From Nocardioides marmorisolisilvae (lineage in GTDB: Bacteria > Actinomycetota > Actinomycetes > Propionibacteriales > Nocardioidaceae): a DNA stretch of 64,000 nt. Under the pieces are notes generated by a model that saw nothing but the letters and a program-made list of their open reading frames with translations, was not told the DNA's origin and ran no database searches. Position 1 is the stretch's first letter; each line of letters opens with the position of its first letter. Shown here one piece after another: positions 40,668-49,629 of the stretch. The translations under genes were made by a program, and so were the position numbers. The DNA lies in assembly GCF_003725775.1 (NCBI RefSeq), contig NZ_RJSG01000002.1:958400-1022399 (forward strand), in the 5' to 3' direction.

Positions 40668-43600
40668 GTGCGTATCCAGTTCCCTGCCGAGCTCCCGGTC
40701 TCGGCCCGCCGCGAGGACATCGCCGAGGCGATCCGTGACCACCAGGTCGTGATCGTCGCCGGCGAGACCGGCTCGGGAAAGACCACCCAGCTCCCGAAGA
40801 TCTGCCTGGAGCTCGGACGGGGCACGGACGGGAAGCTCGTCGGCCACACGCAGCCACGTCGGATCGCGGCTCGCAGCGTCGCGGAGCGGATCGCGGAGGA
40901 GCTGGGCACCGAGCTCGGCGACGTCATCGGCTACCAGGTGCGGTTCACCGACAAGACCTCCGCCGCGGGCCGGGTCAAGGTGATGACCGACGGCATCCTG
41001 CTCGCCGAGCTCCAGCACGACAAGGAGCTGCGCCGCTACGACACCCTGATCATCGACGAGGCCCACGAGCGCAGCCTGAACATCGACTTCATCCTGGGTT
41101 ACCTCAAGAGGCTGCTGCCGCGCCGCCCGGACCTCAAGGTCGTGATCACCTCGGCGACCATCGACGTCGAGCGGTTCGCCGAGCACTTCGCCGTCGGCGG
41201 GAAGCCCGCGCCGATCATCGAGGTCTCCGGGCGGACCTACCCGGTCGAGGTGCGCTACCGACCGCTGGTCGCCCTTCGAGACGGCTCGTCCCTCGCCTCC
41301 TCGGGAACCGAGGAGAGGGACGACGAGGGGGAGGTCCTGGTCCGAGACCAGACCGAGGCGATCGTGGCGGCGGTCGAGGAGCTGTACGCCGAGATCGACG
41401 GCGACATCCTGGTCTTCCTGCCGGGCGAGCGGGAGATCCGGGACACCGCTGACGCGCTCAAGCGCAGGGCCGAGGGTCCACGCGGCTTCGACATCGTGCC
41501 GCTGTTCTCCCGCCTGTCGGCGGCCGAGCAGCACCGCGTCTTCGAGCAGCACTCCCGCAGGCGCGTGGTGCTGGCCACCAACGTCGCCGAGACGTCGTTG
41601 ACGGTGCCGGGCATCGTCGCGGTCATCGACACCGGCGTGGCCCGGATCAGCCGGTACTCGGTGCGGACCAAGGTCCAGCGGCTGCCGATCGAGCCGATCA
41701 GCCAGGCCTCGGCCAACCAGCGCTCCGGTCGCTGCGGCCGGGTCGAGGCCGGCATCGCCGTCCGGCTCTACAGCGAGGACGACTTCGCCGCGCGGCCGGA
41801 GTTCACCGAGCCGGAGATCCTGCGCACGACCCTGGCCAGCGTGATCCTCCAGATGACCGCCCTCGGACTCGGCGAGGTCGGACGCTTCCCGTTCGTCGAG
41901 CCGCCCGACCAGCGGGCGGTGCGGTCGGGAACCGACCAGCTTCTCGAGCTGGGCGCGATCTCGACAGGCTCGATCGGCAAGGGCAGGAAGCTCACGGGCA
42001 TCGGTCGTCGGCTGGCCCGGCTGCCGATTGACCCGCAGCTGGGTCGGATGCTGCTCGAGGCGGACCGGCTCGGCTGCCTGCGCGAGGTGGTCGTGATCGC
42101 CGCCGCGCTCTCCATCCAGGACCCCCGCGAGCGCCCCGCCGAGCAGCAGACCCGTGCCGACGAGATGCACGCGCGGTTCGCCGACCCGTCCTCGGACTTC
42201 CTCGCGTGGCTGAACCTCTGGGACCACCTGCGCAGCAACCAGAAGGAGCTCGGCTCGAGCGCCTTCCGGCGGATGTGCCGCAACGAGCACCTGAACTATC
42301 TGCGGGTCCGGGAGTGGCAGGACTTCGAGTCGCAGCTGCGCCAGGTCGCCCGGCAGGTGGGGCTCAAGGGCGCCCGCGAGAGGACCGGAGCCCGGGCCGA
42401 CGCCGACCTGGTGCACCAGGCGCTGCTGTCCGGGCTGCTGTCCCACATCGGTCAGCGCGACCAGAGCCGGCGCGACTACCTGGGCGCTCGCGGCACCCGG
42501 TTCTCGATCTTCCCGGGCTCGGGCCTGTTCAAGAAGCAGCCAGACTTCGTGGTCGCCGCTGAGCTGGTGGAGACCTCCAAGCTGTGGGGGCGCCAGTGCG
42601 CCGCGGTCGACCCGCTCTGGGTCGAGCGCGCCGCCCAGCACCTGGTGAAGCGCACCTGGTCCGAGCCGCACTGGTCGCGCAAGCGCGCCGCCGTGCTCGC
42701 CTACGAGCGCGTGACCCTGTACGGCGTACCGCTCGTGGCAGACCGGCTCGCGAACTTCGGCGCCCAGGACCCCCCGGTGGCACGCGAGCTGTTCATCCGG
42801 CACGCGCTGGTCCAGGGGGAGTGGCACACCCGGCACCGGTTCTTCGCCACCAACCGGGAGCTGCTCGAGCAGGCCGAGGAGCTCGAGCACCGGGCCCGTC
42901 GTCGCGACCTGGTGGTCGACGAGCACACCCTGTTCGACTTCTACGACCGGGTCGTCCCCGAGGGCATCGTCTCCGGCGCGCACTTCGACGCGTGGTGGAA
43001 GCAGGAGCGCCGGCAGCGGCCGGACCTGCTCGACTTGGACCCCGCGATGCTGGTGCACGACGCGGCCTCCCAGATCGCACCGGGCGACTTCCCGGACTCC
43101 TGGCGCGAGGGATCTCAGGAGTTCGCGCTCGACTACCACTTCGAGCCCGGCGCTGAGGCCGACGGCGTGCGGGTCGACGTGCCGCTGGCGACCCTTAACC
43201 ACCTAGGTCCGCAGGCGTTCAGCTGGCACGTTCCGGGGCTGCGCGAGGAGCTGGTCGTCGCGCTGCTGCGCTCGCTGCCCAAGCAGCTGCGGGTGAACTT
43301 CGTGCCGGCCCCGAACGTGGCCCGGGCGTTCCTGGCCGCCGTACCGCCCGGGGAGGAGTCGCTGCTCGAGGCACTGACGCGCTACCTGCGGGCCTCGACC
43401 GGCGTCGCGGTGCCGCCCGAGGCCTGGGACCAGGGCAAGGTCCCCGAGCACCTCAAACCGACGTTCCGGATCCTTGACGAGTCCGGTGCCGTCCTCGGTG
43501 AGGGAAAGGACCTGGAGGCGCTGAAGAAGCCGTTGCGTCCCTCCTACGAGGCGGCGGTCGCCGGTGCCGCCGAGGAGTCCGGGTTGGCGGCCACGGGTCA

Positions 43601-44429
43601 GCGGACCTGGACCTTCGGAGCCGTCGAGCAGTCCTTCGTCCAGGTCCGGGCCGGTCACGAGGTCCGCGGGTTCCCGGGACTGGTCGACGAGGGGACCAGC
43701 GTCGGCCTGCGCGTCTTCGCGAGCTCGGACGAGCAGCTCGCGCAGCACCGACTGGCGATCCGCCGCCTGCTGGCGCTGAACACCGGTGAGCCCGATCTCG
43801 GCGAGGGCCTGGACAACGCCACCAAGCTGGTCCTGGCCGGGTCGTCGTACCCGAACGTGAAGGCGCTGCTGGCCGACTGCGTGCTCGCGGCGCTCGGTGA
43901 CCTGGCCGAGCCCGTGTGGGACGAGGCCGCGTTCGACGCGCTCCTGGTCCGTGTCCGGGCGGAGCTGCCGGCGCGGGCGGTCGCGATCCGCGACCAGGTC
44001 GTGCGGGTGCTCCGCGACGCGATGACGGTGGACCGGCTGCTGGCCGGACGGGTCGAGCTCGCGGTCCTGCCGTCGATGAACGACATGCGGGCCCACCTGG
44101 GACGGCTGACGGCTCCGGGCTTCGTCGCGCGGGCCGGCGGTGCCCGGCTCAACGACTACCCGCGCTACCTCGCGGCGCTGACCGAGCGGCACCGGCGGCT
44201 GGCGGAGTCCTCGAACCGCGACCTGGAGCTGATGGGACGGATCGCCGACTTCCAGGCCGGCTACGAGCAGCGGCTGGCCGCGCTCCCGGCGGAGAGACCG
44301 CCCGGTGAGAACCTGGCCCGCCTGGGTTGGCTGGTCGAGGAGTACCGGGTCTCGCTGTGGGCCCAGCACCTCGGCACCAGCGAACCGGTCTCCGACCAGC
44401 GCCTGCGCGCCCTCATGAATCAGGCCTGA
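40668..44429 (+). CDS. hrpA: ATP-dependent RNA helicase HrpA (DEAH box)
   Basis: A 1253-residue DEAH-box helicase. Motif I is GETGSGKTTQLPK, motif II DEAH in LIIDEAHERSLNIDFILGYL, motif III ITSATIDVERFA, and motif VI NQRSGRCGRVEAGIAVRLY. The helicase core is followed by the HA2/OB-fold region and the long C-terminal domain typical of HrpA (DUF3418). It unwinds RNA and acts in mRNA processing and ribosome rescue-type functions in other bacteria. A complete, standard-length gene. The GTG start has GGAGAG about 11 bp upstream. Its 3' end overlaps the convergent PemK-like gene by 10 bp. Confidence 0.95.
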   Translation: MRIQFPAELPVSARREDIAEAIRDHQVVIVAGETGSGKTTQLPKICLELGRGTDGKLVGHTQPRRIAARSVAERIAEELGTELGDVIGYQVRFTDKTSAAGRVKVMTDGILLAELQHDKELRRYDTLIIDEAHERSLNIDFILGYLKRLLPRRPDLKVVITSATIDVERFAEHFAVGGKPAPIIEVSGRTYPVEVRYRPLVALRDGSSLASSGTEERDDEGEVLVRDQTEAIVAAVEELYAEIDGDILVFLPGEREIRDTADALKRRAEGPRGFDIVPLFSRLSAAEQHRVFEQHSRRRVVLATNVAETSLTVPGIVAVIDTGVARISRYSVRTKVQRLPIEPISQASANQRSGRCGRVEAGIAVRLYSEDDFAARPEFTEPEILRTTLASVILQMTALGLGEVGRFPFVEPPDQRAVRSGTDQLLELGAISTGSIGKGRKLTGIGRRLARLPIDPQLGRMLLEADRLGCLREVVVIAAALSIQDPRERPAEQQTRADEMHARFADPSSDFLAWLNLWDHLRSNQKELGSSAFRRMCRNEHLNYLRVREWQDFESQLRQVARQVGLKGARERTGARADADLVHQALLSGLLSHIGQRDQSRRDYLGARGTRFSIFPGSGLFKKQPDFVVAAELVETSKLWGRQCAAVDPLWVERAAQHLVKRTWSEPHWSRKRAAVLAYERVTLYGVPLVADRLANFGAQDPPVARELFIRHALVQGEWHTRHRFFATNRELLEQAEELEHRARRRDLVVDEHTLFDFYDRVVPEGIVSGAHFDAWWKQERRQRPDLLDLDPAMLVHDAASQIAPGDFPDSWREGSQEFALDYHFEPGAEADGVRVDVPLATLNHLGPQAFSWHVPGLREELVVALLRSLPKQLRVNFVPAPNVARAFLAAVPPGEESLLEALTRYLRASTGVAVPPEAWDQGKVPEHLKPTFRILDESGAVLGEGKDLEALKKPLRPSYEAAVAGAAEESGLAATGQRTWTFGAVEQSFVQVRAGHEVRGFPGLVDEGTSVGLRVFASSDEQLAQHRLAIRRLLALNTGEPDLGEGLDNATKLVLAGSSYPNVKALLADCVLAALGDLAEPVWDEAAFDALLVRVRAELPARAVAIRDQVVRVLRDAMTVDRLLAGRVELAVLPSMNDMRAHLGRLTAPGFVARAGGARLNDYPRYLAALTERHRRLAESSNRDLELMGRIADFQAGYEQRLAALPAERPPGENLARLGWLVEEYRVSLWAQHLGTSEPVSDQRLRALMNQA

Positions 44430-44788
44430 AACCGCCGACGGGCCCGCACCACCTCGTCGAAGCGACGTTGGTCGAGCTCGGCGCCGACGCGTCGGACGTC
44501 GTAGATGCTCACCGTCAGCGTCCGGTCGACCCGGACCTCGCTCTCGCGCTCATTGCGGTCCCAGTCGCCGACGCCGAGCTCCAGCCAGACCTGACGGGCG
44601 CGCTGGGGACGATGCTCGCGACGGCTGCGCAGCTCGAGGGCAGTCACCCGGGCACCCTCGACGGCGAGCACCAGCACCGGGCGGTCCTTGCCCTCGCGGG
44701 AGTCCTGGTCATACGCGACCCAGGTCCAGACGACCTCGCCCGGGAACGGGCGACCGTCGACCGCCGGGTTGTAGTCGGGTTTGGCCAT
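44420..44788 (-). CDS. PemK/MazF-like protein, downstream paralog
   Basis: 122 residues. The PemK/MazF-like core is seen in PGEVVWTWVAYDQDSREGKDRPVLVLAVEG, the pattern of the toxin fold's first strands, with SEVRVDRTLTVSIYDVRRVGAEL later. Typical MazF toxins are mRNA endonucleases neutralised by a small antitoxin. No antitoxin gene lies beside this pair. ATG at 44788 follows the stop of its paralog after one base (TGA-G-ATG). Activity and partner unknown; it may be a non-toxic relative. Confidence 0.78.
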   Translation of the reverse strand: MAKPDYNPAVDGRPFPGEVVWTWVAYDQDSREGKDRPVLVLAVEGARVTALELRSRREHRPQRARQVWLELGVGDWDRNERESEVRVDRTLTVSIYDVRRVGAELDQRRFDEVVRARRRFQA

Positions 44789-44789
44789 C

Positions 44790-45227
44790 TCAGGCCGTGC
44801 GCTCGGGCAGGTACGGCGTCACGGCCTCGATCACGCGGTCGAAGACCGGCTTGGGGAGCGCGCCGCCCTCGCGCCGCACCGTCCGAGGGTCCAGGACGAG
44901 CACCCGGTTCAGCCGGACCTCGCTCGGCCGCCGCTCGCGGTCCCAGGGCCCGGAGCCGATGTCCATCCAGAAGCGCCCGGCGCGGGCCTCCTGGGCGGCG
45001 TCGACGTCGTGGTCCTTGCTGGTCAGCGGCAGCGCCACGACCCGGGTCCGGTCGCACGCGATCACCAGGACCGGGCGGTCCTTGCCCTGGTTCGGGTCCT
45101 CCTCGTACGGGACCCAGGCCCAGACGACCTCGCCCGGGTCGGGGCGGCCGTTGCGCCGCGGTGCGTAGCGGATGCGGAGACCGTCGGGGCGGCGCGAGCG
45201 CAGGAATCGCGGAAGTCGGATCGCCAT
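44790..45227 (-). CDS. PemK/MazF-like protein, upstream paralog
   Basis: 145 residues from the ATG at 45227. Same core as the downstream gene (PGEVVWAWVPYEEDPNQGKDRPVLVIACD, then SEVRLNRVLVLDPRTVRREGGAL), with a basic N-terminal extension (RLPRFLRSRRPDGLRIRY). The pair are clearly tandem duplicates that have diverged. A TAGCGT box (45234-45239) ends 6 nt before the ATG, so the mRNA is probably leaderless. No antitoxin-like ORF is present in the 160 bp upstream. Confidence 0.8.
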   Translation of the reverse strand: MAIRLPRFLRSRRPDGLRIRYAPRRNGRPDPGEVVWAWVPYEEDPNQGKDRPVLVIACDRTRVVALPLTSKDHDVDAAQEARAGRFWMDIGSGPWDRERRPSEVRLNRVLVLDPRTVRREGGALPKPVFDRVIEAVTPYLPERTA

Positions 45228-45288
45228 GGCAGAACGCTAACCGCCCGAGAGGTGTGCGCGCCGGACCGGGAGCGCCTCACGGCGCGTG

Positions 45289-45303
45289 GCCGCTCGAAGC
45301 GGC
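45289..45303. other. Short hairpin in the PemK-like upstream gap
   Basis: GCCGCT-CGA-AGCGGC pairs within the 160-bp gap between 45228 and 45388, between two minus-strand genes. It may act as a terminator for the upstream gene at 45389. Otherwise the gap shows only the leaderless promoter of the PemK-like gene. Confidence 0.3.
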
Positions 45304-45388
45304 TATAGGTGGAGCCCGGGGCTTCCGCGGCCCGGCGCGTGCTCCAATTCTAGCGGGCGGACGGTCGCGGTGCCGGGTTCTGGGCCTC

Positions 45389-46024
45389 TCAACGCAACGA
45401 GCCGTCGAGCTCCAGGTGGGCGGCGCGCTCGAGCTGCTCGGCGAAGGTCAGCAGCTTGGCGGCGGCCAGATCGCTCGCGTACGACGACCCGGTGATCGGC
45501 TCGTCCTGGGCTCGTCCCGCGGCGGCCACCCGGGCGAAGGCCGAGGCCCGGAACAGGGTGTCGGCGTAGTCGCCGACCACGACACCGCTGAGCACCGCGT
45601 CGACCAGGCTGCGCACCTCGTCGGGGCCGGGTGGTTCCTGGACCCCGGAGATCGCCTCGGCGACCGGGGCCAGTGCGCGGCCGCGGTCGAACTCGCGGGC
45701 GGCGGTCTGCGGGTCGGCGTACACCCAGCTGCGCAGCACGTAGAGCCGCCACAGCGAGCCCGCCAGGCTCTCGGGCGCAGCCCCGGACCAGAGCTCGGCC
45801 AGCGTCTCGAGCCCCTCGGTGTCAGCCAGGTGCACCACGCGCGAGACCAGCTCGGTGTCGGCCTGGTCCCGAGCGCCGCGGACCAGAGCCGTCGCGGCCC
45901 GCTCGGCAGCCTCGGCGAGGACGGCCGGATCGGCGCCGTGGGCGGTGGTCTCGATCGCCTCGAAGTGACCGGCCCCGGGCATGGCGGGCCGGTGGTGGCG
46001 TCGCCCGGAAGAAGGTTCGGTCAT
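45389..46024 (-). CDS. Conserved-looking protein of unknown function
   Basis: 211 residues, predicted mostly helical, with no membrane segment or signal peptide. It begins with a His/Arg-rich stretch (SSGRRHHRPAMPGAGHFEAIETT). Helical repeats follow (ERAATALVRGARDQADTELVSRVVHLADTEGLETLAELW) and a final helix ends LERAAHLELDGSLR. I do not recognise a domain. Codon use fits the genome, so it is a real gene. TAGGTT (46031-46036) ends 6 nt before the ATG, a leaderless pattern. Confidence 0.75.
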   Translation of the reverse strand: MTEPSSGRRHHRPAMPGAGHFEAIETTAHGADPAVLAEAAERAATALVRGARDQADTELVSRVVHLADTEGLETLAELWSGAAPESLAGSLWRLYVLRSWVYADPQTAAREFDRGRALAPVAEAISGVQEPPGPDEVRSLVDAVLSGVVVGDYADTLFRASAFARVAAAGRAQDEPITGSSYASDLAAAKLLTFAEQLERAAHLELDGSLR

Positions 46025-46083
46025 GTCGCCAACCTACGCCCGAGAACCAGGACGAAGGTGGCGAACCACGCGCAGCAGGGTCC

Positions 46084-46830
46084 TCAGCCCTGGGTCTTGC
46101 CGAAGCCGGCGAAGAGCCTCAGCCCGGCCAGCTGGACCATCTTGGTCATCGGTTCCTCGCCGCGCGGGTAGTTGTAATCCTGACCGCTGTTGGTGATGCG
46201 CAGAACGCTGATCAACGAACCTTGGCGGACCATGCCGAACGCCTCGAACCGACCCGTCTCCTCTCCCGCGGGGTTCCAGGAGACCAGGTACCAGCGGCCG
46301 ACTGCCTTGTCCGGGAGCTTCACGGCCGTCTCCGAGCCGACCTTCGGGCCCAGAGCCGCTCCGATCGTGGCCGCGCACCTGCTGCGCCACGACTCGAGCA
46401 CCGACCACGCCTGGGCGGCGCTCTTCGCGTCCGGGAACCGGGCGACCAGCTGCGCGGCGCTGTCGTCGCTGTCGTCGGGTGGGAAGTAGGTGCGCTCGCC
46501 GACCTTGTCGGCGCCGATGCTCGCCAGGTCCGCCTTCGCGCAGACTCCGAAGGGCTTGCCGTCGCCGTGGCTGGAGGTGCCGTCCTGCCACTGCCAGCTG
46601 GCGTTGAGCCCGGGGACCAGGCCGGCAGGGAGGAACGCGTCCGGGATGTCGGGCAGGGTGGGGGTGCTCGTCGGGCTCGCGGAGCCGGTGGCCGACGGCG
46701 ACCCGGTGCCGATCGTGACCCCGGGCGAGGTGCCCGCTGCGGGCTTCTTGGGTGCGTCGTTCTTCGACGTGCACCCGGACAGCGCGATCGTGGCGACGGC
46801 GAGCAGGGCGGCTGCGCGGGTGAATCGCAT
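46084..46830 (-). CDS. Secreted lipoprotein of unknown function
   Basis: 248 residues. The signal peptide and lipobox are clear (AALLAVATIALSGC), so it should be lipidated at the cysteine near residue 20 and anchored outside. A Thr/Ser/Pro linker (about 25-60) leads to a compact domain with WQWQDGTSSHGDGKPFGVC and WSVLESWRSRCAAT, where two cysteines may pair, and a late VLRITNSGQDYNYPRGEEP. The fold recalls PknH-like or PASTA-adjacent sensor lipoproteins, but I cannot assign it. TAGGCT lies 7 nt before the ATG. Confidence 0.78.
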   Translation of the reverse strand: MRFTRAAALLAVATIALSGCTSKNDAPKKPAAGTSPGVTIGTGSPSATGSASPTSTPTLPDIPDAFLPAGLVPGLNASWQWQDGTSSHGDGKPFGVCAKADLASIGADKVGERTYFPPDDSDDSAAQLVARFPDAKSAAQAWSVLESWRSRCAATIGAALGPKVGSETAVKLPDKAVGRWYLVSWNPAGEETGRFEAFGMVRQGSLISVLRITNSGQDYNYPRGEEPMTKMVQLAGLRLFAGFGKTQG

Positions 46831-46946
46831 GGCGTTCAGCCTAGGGGGAGCGACATCACACTCGGCCCGAGCCCGGTCGTGCGGCGTGTCCCGCTATCGT
46901 GAAGATGCTCGTGGGGCAGGCCCTCGTGCAGGAGGGAGCTCGCAGC

Positions 46947-48326
46947 GTGTTCGGCGGACGTCGGGGGCCGAGGTTCAGCGCGCTCGCGCTCGTGGTCGCA
47001 GCGGTTCTCGCGGTCACGGCGGGTTGCTCGGGCGACAAGCCGAAGGCCGAGCCCACCCACAAGCCGACCCCGACCGGGCCGACGCTGCTGTCCTTCGCCG
47101 TCTACGGGCCCCCGCAGGTGATCACGGCGTACGCCAAGATCGCCGCCAGCTTCACGGCCGAGCATCCGGACACCGTGGTCAACGTGAAGCCGTACGACTC
47201 CGCGGAGGCCGCCCATGCGGCGATCGCCAAGCAGCTCGCGGACGGGGACCCGCCGGACGTCTTCCTCGCTCCGCTCACGGACCTGCCCGACCTGGTGGCG
47301 AACCACTCGGTGCGTCGGCTCGACGAGCTGCTCGGCGAGCGCAACGTCGACTTCGGCGACGGCTACCAGCGCTACTCCCTGGAAGCGTTCAGCGCCGAGA
47401 ACGCCCTGCAGTGCATGCCCGTCGACGTCTCGCCGATGGTCGTCTACTACAACACCGACCTGATCCACCTGCCGCTCCTGACCACGCCGGGCAGCAAGAC
47501 CATCACCTCGGAGACCGGCTGGAGCCTCGACCAGTTCGCGGCTGCCGCGCACCAGGTGAAGAAGTCCGGCTCGCGCGGCGTCTACATCGCGCCGACGCTG
47601 CAGCAGATCGCCCCGTTCATCTGGTCCGGCGGCGGCTCGTTGGTCGACCACCTGGACGAGCCGACCACGCTGACGCTCGCCGGCGGTTCGACCGAGAAGG
47701 CACTGGAGAAGCTGCTCGAGATCGTCCGCGACCCGACGATCACCTTCAGCAAGAAGCAGCTCGCCAGCCGTTCGGCGTTGCAGCGCTTCAAGTCCGGCCA
47801 GCTCGGGATGATGCTCGGCTACCGCAGCCTGACGCCGGTGCTGCGCGCGCAGCAGGGCCTGAACTTCGACGTGATGCCGATGCCCAAGGTCGGCTCGAAG
47901 GCCACCGCGGGGGAGAGCTCCGGTCTGTGCATCAGCGCGAAGTCGGCGCACCCCAACAAGACCGCCGACTTCATCGCGTACGCCGTCTCCGACGACTCCA
48001 GCGCGCTGCTCGCCGACACCGGGTACGTCGTCCCGGTGAACCTCGACGTCGCGAACTCCGACGCGTTCCTCCAGCCCGGCGACGAGCCGGCCAGCGCGGA
48101 GATCTTCAACAACACCGTGCGCAACATCCGCCGGTTCAGCAGCGCGGACACCTGGCCGTCGGTGGAGAAGAGCACCGCCACGCTGCTCAGCGACCTGTTC
48201 TACGACGCGGTGATCGACCCGCTCGACGGACGATTGAAGGCGATCGACGCCGCGTCGGCACCGTTGTTCACGCCGATCCCGACGCCCAGCGGCACGACCT
48301 CACCCTCGGCGACGCCGACCAGCTGA
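46947..48326 (+). CDS. Extracellular solute-binding lipoprotein (ABC family 1 type)
   Basis: 459 residues from the GTG at 46947, chosen because AGGAGGGAG lies 8 bp upstream and the protein then starts with a standard signal peptide ending in the lipobox (AVLAVTAGC). The body is a sugar-type periplasmic-binding fold: FAVYGPPQVITAYAKIAASFTAEHPDTVVNVKPYD, AAIAKQLADGDPPDVFLAPLTDLPDLV, and MPVDVSPMVVYYNTDLI. No permease or ATPase genes are adjacent, so it is an orphan that must share a distant transporter. A longer form from 46899 is possible. Its stop abuts the convergent rnd stop. Confidence 0.88.
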   Translation: MFGGRRGPRFSALALVVAAVLAVTAGCSGDKPKAEPTHKPTPTGPTLLSFAVYGPPQVITAYAKIAASFTAEHPDTVVNVKPYDSAEAAHAAIAKQLADGDPPDVFLAPLTDLPDLVANHSVRRLDELLGERNVDFGDGYQRYSLEAFSAENALQCMPVDVSPMVVYYNTDLIHLPLLTTPGSKTITSETGWSLDQFAAAAHQVKKSGSRGVYIAPTLQQIAPFIWSGGGSLVDHLDEPTTLTLAGGSTEKALEKLLEIVRDPTITFSKKQLASRSALQRFKSGQLGMMLGYRSLTPVLRAQQGLNFDVMPMPKVGSKATAGESSGLCISAKSAHPNKTADFIAYAVSDDSSALLADTGYVVPVNLDVANSDAFLQPGDEPASAEIFNNTVRNIRRFSSADTWPSVEKSTATLLSDLFYDAVIDPLDGRLKAIDAASAPLFTPIPTPSGTTSPSATPTS

Positions 48327-49622
48327 TCAGTCCTCGTCGGGTTCGGGCTCGGCGGGTGCTGCCGCAGGTTCGGGGGTCCCGGGATTCCGGATCGCCTCGC
48401 AGATCAACGGGGTCATCAGGTCGATCTGCCACTGCCGCGCACTCAGGTCGGCGAGCTCCGCGGCGACCGCAGCGTCCAGGTCGGCGTCCGCGACCTTCGG
48501 CGGGCTCCACAGCACCCGGCGCATGTAGTCGGGGGTGAGCAGGTTCTCGACCGGGATGTTGCGGCTCTCGGCCAGCTCGGTGACCGCGGCACGGGCGGTG
48601 TTCAGGCGGGCGGCGGCGACCGGGTCGCGGTCGGCCCAGGAGCGGACCTGCGGCGGTCCGTCGGAGCGGTTCGCCACCGGCGGCAGCTCGTTCTCCGGCA
48701 GCGCGCGAGCACGCTTGAGGGCGTCGACCCAGGAGTCCAGGTAGCGCCGGGCACCGCGGCCGTGGAAGCCGGGGGTGTCCATCAGCAGCTTGCCGCTGGT
48801 CGGGAGAGCGTTGGCGGCGGCGATCACGGCTGAGTCCGGGATCAGCCGGCCGGGCGTGGTGTCCAGGTCGGCGGCGAGCTGGTCCCGCACGGTCCAGAGC
48901 TCGCGCACCGCCCCGAGCGCACGGCGGCCCTTGGCCTTGTGGATGCCCGACGTACGCCGCCACGGGTCCTGGCGCGGCGGAGGCTCGTGAGCGATCAGGT
49001 GCTCGAACTCCTGGCGGGCCCACTCGGTCTTGCCCGACTCCTCGAGCTCGGCGACCAGGACCTCGCGCAGCTCCAGCAGCACCTCGACGTCGAGGGCGGC
49101 GTACTCCAGCCACGGCTCGGGCAGCGGGCGCTTGGACCAGTCGGCCGCCGAGTGCTCCTTGCGCATCGACTTGCCGACGATCACCTCGACCAGGGTGGCC
49201 AGGCCGACCCGGGGGTAGCCGAGCAGCCGCGCGGCGAGCTCGGTGTCGAACAGCGCCGTCGGGACGAGCCCGACCTCGCGCAGGCAGGGGATGTCCTGGC
49301 TCGCGGCGTGCAGGATCCACTCCGCGTCGCCGATCGCCTCGTTCAGGTCGGCGAGGTCGTCGAAGGCGATCGGGTCGATGAGCGCGCTGCCGGCGCCCTC
49401 GCGCCGCAGCTGGATCAGGTAGGCCCGCGCGGAGTACCGGTAGCCCGATGCACGCTCGGCGTCGAGGCCGACCGGTCCGGTACCGGCGGCGACGGCGGCG
49501 ACGACCGCGTCCAGGGCCTCACGGGTGTCCACGATCGGCGGCAGACCGTCGCGCAGCGTCAGCAGGGGCGCGGGTGGCGCCTCCTCGACGACCTCGGGAT
49601 CAGCGGGTTCCTGCACCATCAC
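48327..49622 (-). CDS. rnd: Ribonuclease D (DEDD exonuclease with HRDC)
   Basis: 431 residues (GTG at 49622 or ATG at 49619). A 3'-5' exonuclease for tRNA and other small RNA ends. The DEDD residues are visible in VGLDAERASGYRYS, ILHAASQDIPCLREVGL and PWLEYAALDVEVLLELREV. An HRDC domain follows (about 205-290), and the C-terminal part resembles the actinobacterial extension. Seven bases separate it from the DUF3000 gene upstream, so they form one operon. Confidence 0.93.
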   Translation of the reverse strand: MMVQEPADPEVVEEAPPAPLLTLRDGLPPIVDTREALDAVVAAVAAGTGPVGLDAERASGYRYSARAYLIQLRREGAGSALIDPIAFDDLADLNEAIGDAEWILHAASQDIPCLREVGLVPTALFDTELAARLLGYPRVGLATLVEVIVGKSMRKEHSAADWSKRPLPEPWLEYAALDVEVLLELREVLVAELEESGKTEWARQEFEHLIAHEPPPRQDPWRRTSGIHKAKGRRALGAVRELWTVRDQLAADLDTTPGRLIPDSAVIAAANALPTSGKLLMDTPGFHGRGARRYLDSWVDALKRARALPENELPPVANRSDGPPQVRSWADRDPVAAARLNTARAAVTELAESRNIPVENLLTPDYMRRVLWSPPKVADADLDAAVAAELADLSARQWQIDLMTPLICEAIRNPGTPEPAAAPAEPEPDED

Positions 49623-49629
49623 GCGGCCA

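Noticed and set aside
44420-45227. Classic toxin-antitoxin module
   Set aside because: Both genes are of the toxin-fold type, and no antitoxin candidate is found on either side, so a standard module is not claimed.
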